Shown here: in pieces, positions 58,216-64,000 of the stretch
How the letters are laid out: every line of letters begins with the position of its first letter
Position numbering within the stretch: the stretch's first letter is position 1
Notes under the pieces: generated by a model
Told to the model about the DNA's origin: nothing
The model's input: the letters and a program-made list of their open reading frames with translations, nothing else
Databases searched by the model: none
Made by a program: the position numbers and the translations under genes
Origin: Cyclospora cayetanensis
Lineage: Eukaryota; Apicomplexa; Conoidasida; Eucoccidiorida; Eimeriidae
DNA length: 64,000 nt
Assembly (NCBI RefSeq): GCF_002999335.1
Contig: NW_020312192.1
Coordinates: forward strand, 62,001-126,000
Reading direction: 5' to 3'

Positions 58216-60324
58216 CTACAGCTCACACTTTTGTTTTGCCAAGTTCATACATGCGGCGTACAACTGTGGGACATCGGGGGGGGGCCCTCCAGGTCCCGCA
58301 CCACAAGGAGGCACGGCTGAAACTGACGTGTATGCAAGGGGCACAGGGGTTGCCGTGGATTTGTTGAGTGCCTTGAACTCTCTGGCCAGGAGGCTACCCG
58401 TTGTCAGGTCAAGAAAATCATCCAGAGCGACCTTCTTTGCCGACGGGTTGATAAAATCAGCAGCAAAGAGCTCTGCTAGTTGCTGCACTGATTTAAGAGA
58501 GTGTTTTCTTAAAATGTCAACTTCCCACAAAGACATGCGCGCCTCCTTCCTTGTTAGGGGCTGTATCTCTTCCTTGCTTATTTGCATGATCTTGGGGACC
58601 GCCCGGCTCACCAACTCCAACACTGGAGTCCCTTCGCTCACTTTCTTCTGCACCTCATCCTCGTCAGAAGAGAAGGAAGGGTGTCCGGCTTTCTGTCCGC
58701 CCTGCTGTCTGACAACCAGCGTACTATAATCAAAGCTGTCGCCCTGCACTCTCAGCTGGGAGGAAACGGATTCGGGCACGCTCAGCAGGGGTTTGCAGGT
58801 GGTGTGGTACTTCTGCAGGAGAGACAATACGAGGGCCTCTAGGCAGAGTGTTGCCGGTGGGGGCACAAGACATGCAACTCGGCTGCATTTCTTTATAAAC
58901 GCAGCCACAAGGCACGTAGGCAGGAGATCACTCCTCAATGCCATGTTTAAAAGACGGAGGAAACGAACTCGCAGGCGAGGAGCAAAAGCTGCGGGGGTGA
59001 TAAGCCTGAAAAGCCGCTGATAAAAATGTGCGCCAGCCGCCCCTGCTGACTCCGTCTCGTCTAGAGCAGGGACGGGAGCACTTCCTTGTGTGCTCTCAAG
59101 CACGTCTGGGTTGCCCAATCGGTGTTTCGTCAGGAGATAAAACAAACCCGAGAGAGCTGAAATGCGAATGGAAATACGATTGGCTTCGTTGAATGCTTTA
59201 AGGTAGAAGTCAGCAAGGAGAAGAGGATTCGATAGAAAGGGGAAAACCGTGCGAGGAACGCGAACCAATAGTCGCTGTGTCGTGCTCGTATCATGCTCCA
59301 CATTCAGCAACAGCGACAGCCAGGTATTCTGATATGCAAGTCGATGATTGCTCATCTCCAACGCCTTCGAACTCCCCAAACCCTCGATGAACGTCTTTGA
59401 ATGGGAGGAAGCAGCTTTTTCATCGTCGCTGTAAGGTGCTTTTACCTCCTCTTCTACCTCGGTGTCCGTGTCGCTACTGCGCGATGCAGGCGGAGGGCCA
59501 CCAGCTTTCCGTTTTCCTCGTAGGGATACCATCTGATCAGCATCAGATAAGCACTTTGAAAGCCGCAGCAGCAGAGATGTCATCCTTTTGCTCAGCTCGG
59601 CTTCGCCTTTTGTCCAAACAAACCATTCGCAGCCCTGAGACGACGCTGCATTGTCATGGCTGCTTTCATTTACGCTGGGAGGTTCTACTTCGTCGGTCGC
59701 CTCATCTGAGTCAGATCCGCTAGCTCGATGTCGCTGTTGTAGTGTACGGGCAGCAATGTTTCTGTTTGTATCCAACTTCCTGTTCACAAACTCTCGTAAA
59801 ATCTTGCCGGTGACAACGAGTAAATAGTAGCGAATATCGAGGTACCTAGTCACGTACTCCTCCACCAACAGCTCCTGCACATAATCTGAGAAGCCGTCTG
59901 ACTGCAGAAGCCTGGCTACGAGAAACTGAAATGCAGAAAGCGGGAAAACAGCAGACTTGTGCACTTCGGATTCGTGCTTGACGATCCGAAACAGGTATGC
60001 GAGGCCAAGGCGTTGAACATGGGGCTCTGAAGATGCAAGCAGCTCGAATACAATAGAAATAAAGACTTGATAAGACTGCTGCAACCATTGCAGGAAGCCT
60101 TTTTGATGCCCATCACCCCCCGCAGAAGCGGCAGCAGCGCAGGATGCGAGGAAGGGGGCCTTGAGTTCTATCTTTTTGTCCCTCAGTAGCCTGAAGAGGT
60201 TCTCGCAATTCTCCAAAAGGATCTTGGCGTCCGTAGCAGCTTGGCAAGCAGCCACGAGATCTTGAACTTTAGCTGCAAAACCGGTAGAAGAGCAACGAAC
60301 AGACACAAGTCTGTCTTCCGTCAT
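58216..60324 (-). CDS. NOC4: Noc4/CBF-family nucleolar ribosome-biogenesis protein
   Basis: An intronless 702-codon frame with ATG at 60324 after GCGGGAAA. Noc4 (Utp19) acts with Nop14 in maturing the small ribosomal subunit in the nucleolus. The N-terminal half is helical repeat, with PHVQRLGLAYLFRIVKHE and EEYVTRYLDIRYYLLV. The CBF/Noc domain occupies roughly residues 340-520: FYLKAFNEANRISIRISALS, LSGLFYLLTKHRLGNPD, RVRFLRLLNMALRSDLLP and CLVAAFIKKCSRVAC match the order in yeast and human Noc4. The C-terminus has SLWEVDILRKHSLKSVQQLA, also typical. Acidic Ser/Asp patches around residues 200-330 are insertions. It is unusual here in having no intron among intron-rich neighbours; the open frame on the opposite strand at 58163-58729 is a mirror of the C-terminus. 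Confidence 0.87.
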   Translation of the reverse strand: MTEDRLVSVRCSSTGFAAKVQDLVAACQAATDAKILLENCENLFRLLRDKKIELKAPFLASCAAAASAGGDGHQKGFLQWLQQSYQVFISIVFELLASSEPHVQRLGLAYLFRIVKHESEVHKSAVFPLSAFQFLVARLLQSDGFSDYVQELLVEEYVTRYLDIRYYLLVVTGKILREFVNRKLDTNRNIAARTLQQRHRASGSDSDEATDEVEPPSVNESSHDNAASSQGCEWFVWTKGEAELSKRMTSLLLRLSKCLSDADQMVSLRGKRKAGGPPPASRSSDTDTEVEEEVKAPYSDDEKAASSHSKTFIEGLGSSKALEMSNHRLAYQNTWLSLLLNVEHDTSTTQRLLVRVPRTVFPFLSNPLLLADFYLKAFNEANRISIRISALSGLFYLLTKHRLGNPDVLESTQGSAPVPALDETESAGAAGAHFYQRLFRLITPAAFAPRLRVRFLRLLNMALRSDLLPTCLVAAFIKKCSRVACLVPPPATLCLEALVLSLLQKYHTTCKPLLSVPESVSSQLRVQGDSFDYSTLVVRQQGGQKAGHPSFSSDEDEVQKKVSEGTPVLELVSRAVPKIMQISKEEIQPLTRKEARMSLWEVDILRKHSLKSVQQLAELFAADFINPSAKKVALDDFLDLTTGSLLAREFKALNKSTATPVPLAYTSVSAVPPCGAGPGGPPPDVPQLYAACMNLAKQKCEL

Positions 60325-63300
60325 TTTCCCGCTATCTTTTCATCATACAGGGCCATACTGAAAGCTTACGCGTGCACGAAAAAAGTGAATAGGTCTAGAA
60401 ACAAGTATATAGAGAGGGGAAGGCATGTGCCGTCGATTATTCCGAAACAGGGGGGCCCCACGCCACAAGCCTTGGCCGGGGCTGCCTTCCACCTTCATAG
60501 GCGTGTAAGTTCATTGGCTGCAGGTTGCTGAGCAATGGCAAATAAGGTATAACTACTTTCTAACCCTTCATCTAGGCTATGTGAAAGAGAAGGAGAAGGG
60601 TACTGCCAAATTGCTCCACTGAGCTAACCGCTTTACTTTTGTACGTATCGGGTGTGGGCAGGTTTGGTTTGTGTGGGCGTGGCCCATACTCAAAAATCAA
60701 CGCTCTACCCACCAATAAAATTGAAGTGAGTTGAACGTGTTTACCTGGCTATATCCTTATTACTTGCTCTTTATGAATAACCTCAAATTGAATATCTGTC
60801 CACGGTACGCGGTGCGCAAAACCACGCGCTCTACCGCTAAGACTCCACTGACGGCTAATACAAACCTGCTGCGCAGTAATCACACTTGCCTATAGCAGAT
60901 GAGTAATTTTTTCAGAAGCAAGGGGCTTAAGCCTTAGCTGCTGTTCTTGGGGCCGCTTTGTATGCCATAGTGGCGTGAAAAACTAGGAGATAGAAAAGGA
61001 AGTCGAATTACAGTGGCACTTAAGGTGAACAGGTAAAAACAATATAAGTTCATCGTTATATGTGACGAATATCCAAGAACACAAGATGTTTTTCGTAAGG
61101 AAAAACTCGAAGGGAAATGCAAGTGAAGCAAAGCTCTTGCTCGCAGTGGACTGAGTTACACGTAAACACTTTTTACTACCCCAGTCATATTTGGATAGGA
61201 ATTAGCAGCGATTGACTAAGCGTTCGGTCTACTCATATATATTATTTATTGCAGAGTACTGCAAGCTTGATAACGGAGGCACAAAGATGTTCGCGTGTGG
61301 GCTAAATGTTGTTTGCAACTAGCTGTGAATGTTCGGAGTACCTAGAGGGGGCAACACCACGCACCGTAGTTCGCTCCCCCCTTTTGGCAAGAACACTGAG
61401 GGTCGCGTGCAAGGAAATGGGGTTCTTATGAGAAATACTCAAGAACTTGCGACCAAATTTGTATTATCTAAAAGTGGGTGTCTCCCTGTGGGGACGCTAG
61501 GTGAAGCGCTACATTTTGTAGCCTGGTTGTACTAATTTACTATCTATTCCACAAGCGATCTACACCGCTCCTTTGGATAACTTACTGCCTGTATCTGGTG
61601 CACACACAGTCGCAGCTAGCCGATGCATCACATAGCCTTCCTAAATGCCCAACATGTGTTTAAAGGAGACACTTCTCTTAATCACATTCCAGAGCATGAG
61701 AAAAGCATAGCTTGTGTTTTTCAAAAAAATACTCGATCACCCTAGCCTTACGCCGTATGGCGGTGGCACCGAGAGAAAGGAGAACCGAGGTGCATGTGGA
61801 TCCAGCAGATGAACACTTCGAGAATTTGCAGCCGCTTGCATAGCCTAAATTCAAGACAAGCGCAGTATTTCTCCTTCTTCTATCCTGATGCTATTCACAA
61901 ATGCTGAATTGACCCTTAAGTTCGGTATGGAGATAACCGTTCATTCAATCAGCGCATACACTAACAGTCAAACCAAATAATCACTTCTCAAATAATCCGT
62001 AACTGACTAGAACTAATATAATGCAACGCGTTTTAAGGTAACTCACCCCGTTCCATCTATCCTCCCATAACTACCATTGGCTGAATACTCAATAGCTCCG
62101 AGTTCTTAAGCCTTTTAAATGCTATATTTGATCGGTCACCTCAAGGTCCGAAGATAAGTTCCAGGTATGCATAGTGCTCCCAAGGCGGTTGACATGCTGT
62201 ACATCCTTCTGCGCAACCTGGGGGCGCTGAGCATCAGCGTAAACTTCACGCCAAGGGTTTAGGCCTTATTTATTAATCTGACTAATTCATAATCGCCAGA
62301 AGTACTCATCTTTTCAATGAATGATGCTTTGTAAGTTTTCGGTGTGAAGATGTCGAGCGATATTAAAAACATTCTACGGAAATCATGATTTTCTGTCAGT
62401 GCGATGGGAAAGAGAAGAGCGTCACATCGCTGAGTGACCCTCTTCTCTTTTTATACGCCTGTGTGATTCCCCATGTCTCCTTGTTACTGTACTCGTAGTC
62501 AGGAGGCCCTCCGTCTTGGCACCTCCTTGTACACAAAACGCCAAAAGGATATCTTTAACGTCGCTGACGTAGATGTACTTGATTACTTGCCTTGCTTTGA
62601 AGAAGAGGGAGGGCGTCTACGCGCCATACAGTGCTCTCGATGGGGAGTCCAGCCACAATCCTTTGGTTCATAAGACCAAATATCGGAGGAGCTGAGCTAC
62701 GGGAGCAGCCACGCGGCGCCACTGATGGAACGCTTATGTCCTAATGCTAGGCAGATACCTCATTTCCTCCACTTTCCTCATCACAAAGAATTTTGTGTAT
62801 TAGCCAAGAGCGCTGTAAAGATTGATCGTATGGGGTCATCAGAGTCTCAATTTCGGTATGATATCAAACATTTGAACCAGAAACCCCAGATTAGTCTTAT
62901 CATGACCGGTTTACAAGTGTTAGGTACAAGCACCCTTCTTCCCTCGTGTGCTTCTATGTCCAGCTAGGTATCAGGCTACCATGAACTGAGGATCATGGAT
63001 ATAATGTGTCTTCTTCTAAGTACCGTAGTAGTAACAGTATTGGCACTAGTATCTGCGGTAAGACCATGGGAACATTAGTCCTACTAAAGCGACCAGACAA
63101 AGCCTCACGACCTCAAATACAAACATGATGGATATTAGTTCCTAACTTGTACAATAAAATCAGGGTAGCAAAAGGAAGAAGAGGGAGACTGGCACTCCAA
63201 AAAAAAATGTTGCAAGCTTCTGCTTGCACTTGTGGCGTTGCCTGTTCGGAGAAAAACGAAGCAGTGAGAAGATGGACTAACAAAGGAAACAGAGAAAGCA

Positions 63301-63373
63301 TATTGCTTTCAACCAAGTTGTTGTATAAAAATTGCTCGACTGAAACGATTTATCTCCACATTGTTATCGCTTC
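60325..63373. other. Intergenic with tRNA-like fragments
   Basis: AT-rich with no supported protein gene. On the minus strand several fragments resemble tRNA D-arms or A boxes, for example GGTTAGCTCAGTGGAGC near 60630-60613 and TTAGCGGTAGAGCGCG near 60840-60822. A longer tRNA-like stretch is near 62700-62625. None folds as an intact tRNA. Short frames at 61329-61535, 62473-62673 and 62725-62967 lack support. Confidence 0.45.
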
Positions 63374-64000
63374 TCATTTATTTGTATTCTTTGACATCTT
63401 GAGGAGCAGCACATCTACCACATTCCCCATTACGAGTTGGCCCTTTTTTGTTCTCGCTTGCAGCTTCTTATTGGTTAGCTTATTAAACCGTCGCTTCTCC
63501 TTCTTCCTCTTCTCCTCCTTTTCTGCCTCAGCTAGCTGAGCAAGCCGTATTGCCTCCCTCTCCCGCTGCTTTGCTTCGAAGGCTCTCTGCGCTTTCAGAA
63601 AAGGAACATAGCCTTTCTTTTCACCCGAGGTAGGCACCACCAAGCCCGTCATGCCATCTTGTTCTAGCGTTTGTTGTTCTCGATCCCCACTTCCGACTGA
63701 CACAGATTTGGTCTCCGCTAGAGGGCCGGTCTCCACCGCAGTTTCACAAATCTCACGGGGTGAACCTTGGGCCTTACAGTCCCCATTCCCTTTATTACCT
63801 TGCCCTCTCCTGCCTGTGTCCTTCCCCACTCTTCTGGTGGCTGTAGCAGACGAAGAAGATGAAGAGGCAGAAATATCTTCCATGGGCTTCAATTTGGCAA
63901 ACGGGTCTAGCAGCTTCGCTAGAAAGGCCTCGTTGCTCTCTGCAGAGCCTACTGGGCCCCGCGTGAGAGCCTCCTTCGCCGTTTCAACATTGTCGGTCTT
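63374..64000 (-). CDS. Fyv7-like rRNA-processing protein, C-terminal part (cut by window edge)
   Basis: The minus-strand frame ends at 63374 and stays open beyond an internal ATG near 63883 right to the window edge, so the N-terminus lies outside. Visible order: an Ala/Glu/Leu-rich helix (AFLAKLLDPFAKLKP), a Ser run and Gly/Lys-rich linker, then a strongly charged helix (RAFEAKQREREAIRLAQLAEA, followed by EEKRKKEKRRF), and finally NKLTNKKLQARTKKGQLVMGN and VVDVLLLKM. A charged helix followed by a (T/K)xKGQPVM-type motif and a short LL..K helix is how I remember the Fyv7/CCDC59 rRNA-processing family; here GQLVM replaces GQPVM. The assignment rests on that ending. It would fit a role in small-subunit maturation. 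Confidence 0.5.
   Translation of the reverse strand, partial: KTDNVETAKEALTRGPVGSAESNEAFLAKLLDPFAKLKPMEDISASSSSSSATATRRVGKDTGRRGQGNKGNGDCKAQGSPREICETAVETGPLAETKSVSVGSGDREQQTLEQDGMTGLVVPTSGEKKGYVPFLKAQRAFEAKQREREAIRLAQLAEAEKEEKRKKEKRRFNKLTNKKLQARTKKGQLVMGNVVDVLLLKMSKNTNK

Noticed and set aside
58163..58729. 188-codon plus-strand frame
   Set aside because: Antisense shadow of the Noc4 C-terminus; the minus strand has clear family motifs.
60780..60860. Possible complete tRNA on the minus strand
   Set aside because: Only a D-arm-like segment is present; the anticodon stem does not pair well and no T-arm follows.

Overview
The window reads as nuclear DNA of a coccidian apicomplexan, most probably Eimeria. 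The basis is: genes broken by many short GT-AG introns; long (CAG)n tracts that read as poly-Gln, poly-Ala or poly-Ser inside exons; and a gene set (SRPK-type kinase, eIF2A, NudC, Noc4, GalNAc-transferase with a lectin tail, U2 snRNA) that is plainly eukaryotic. The genus is inferred from the CAG-repeat style, not from a species marker. The window alternates repeat-rich stretches (1-11 kb, 31-33 kb) with plain stretches, resembling the repeat-rich and repeat-poor segments described for Eimeria tenella chromosomes.

Layout. 1-11.1 kb: a large SRPK-like kinase gene (+) with low-complexity extensions and a 14-bp minisatellite in one intron. 13.4 kb: tRNA-Pro(AGG). 15.0-17.7 kb: a minus-strand gene made of mini-exons, including a 13-nt one, separated by introns mostly of 55-62 nt and encoding a coiled coil. 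18.0-20.7 kb: a Rab-like GTPase with a ~600-residue N-terminal extension. 22.6-24.8 kb: an unrecognised four-exon gene. 25.6-28.7 kb: a minus-strand protein with two cyclic-nucleotide-binding domains. 31.0-33.9 kb: a Gln-rich 967-codon ORF. 36.2-39.1 kb: a six-exon Kelch-repeat protein with a coiled-coil tail. 42.8-44.5 kb: NudC. 45.0-50.0 kb: twelve exons of eIF2A. 51.2 kb: a small Cys/His-rich exon. 52.0-52.2 kb: U2 snRNA. 53.0-57.6 kb: polypeptide GalNAc-transferase. 58.2-60.3 kb: Noc4. 63.4 kb to the right edge: C-terminal part of an Fyv7-like rRNA-processing protein.

Most genes are individual housekeeping loci, not an operon-like system. RNA metabolism and translation are well represented (SRPK, U2, tRNA-Pro, eIF2A, Noc4, Fyv7-like), and signalling or cytoskeletal candidates form a second group (CNBD protein, Rab-like GTPase, Kelch protein, NudC). 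Exon boundaries were placed by hand from GT/AG signals and from agreement of reading-frame phase across each junction. Boundaries described as uncertain failed one of those tests. No database search or RNA evidence was available.
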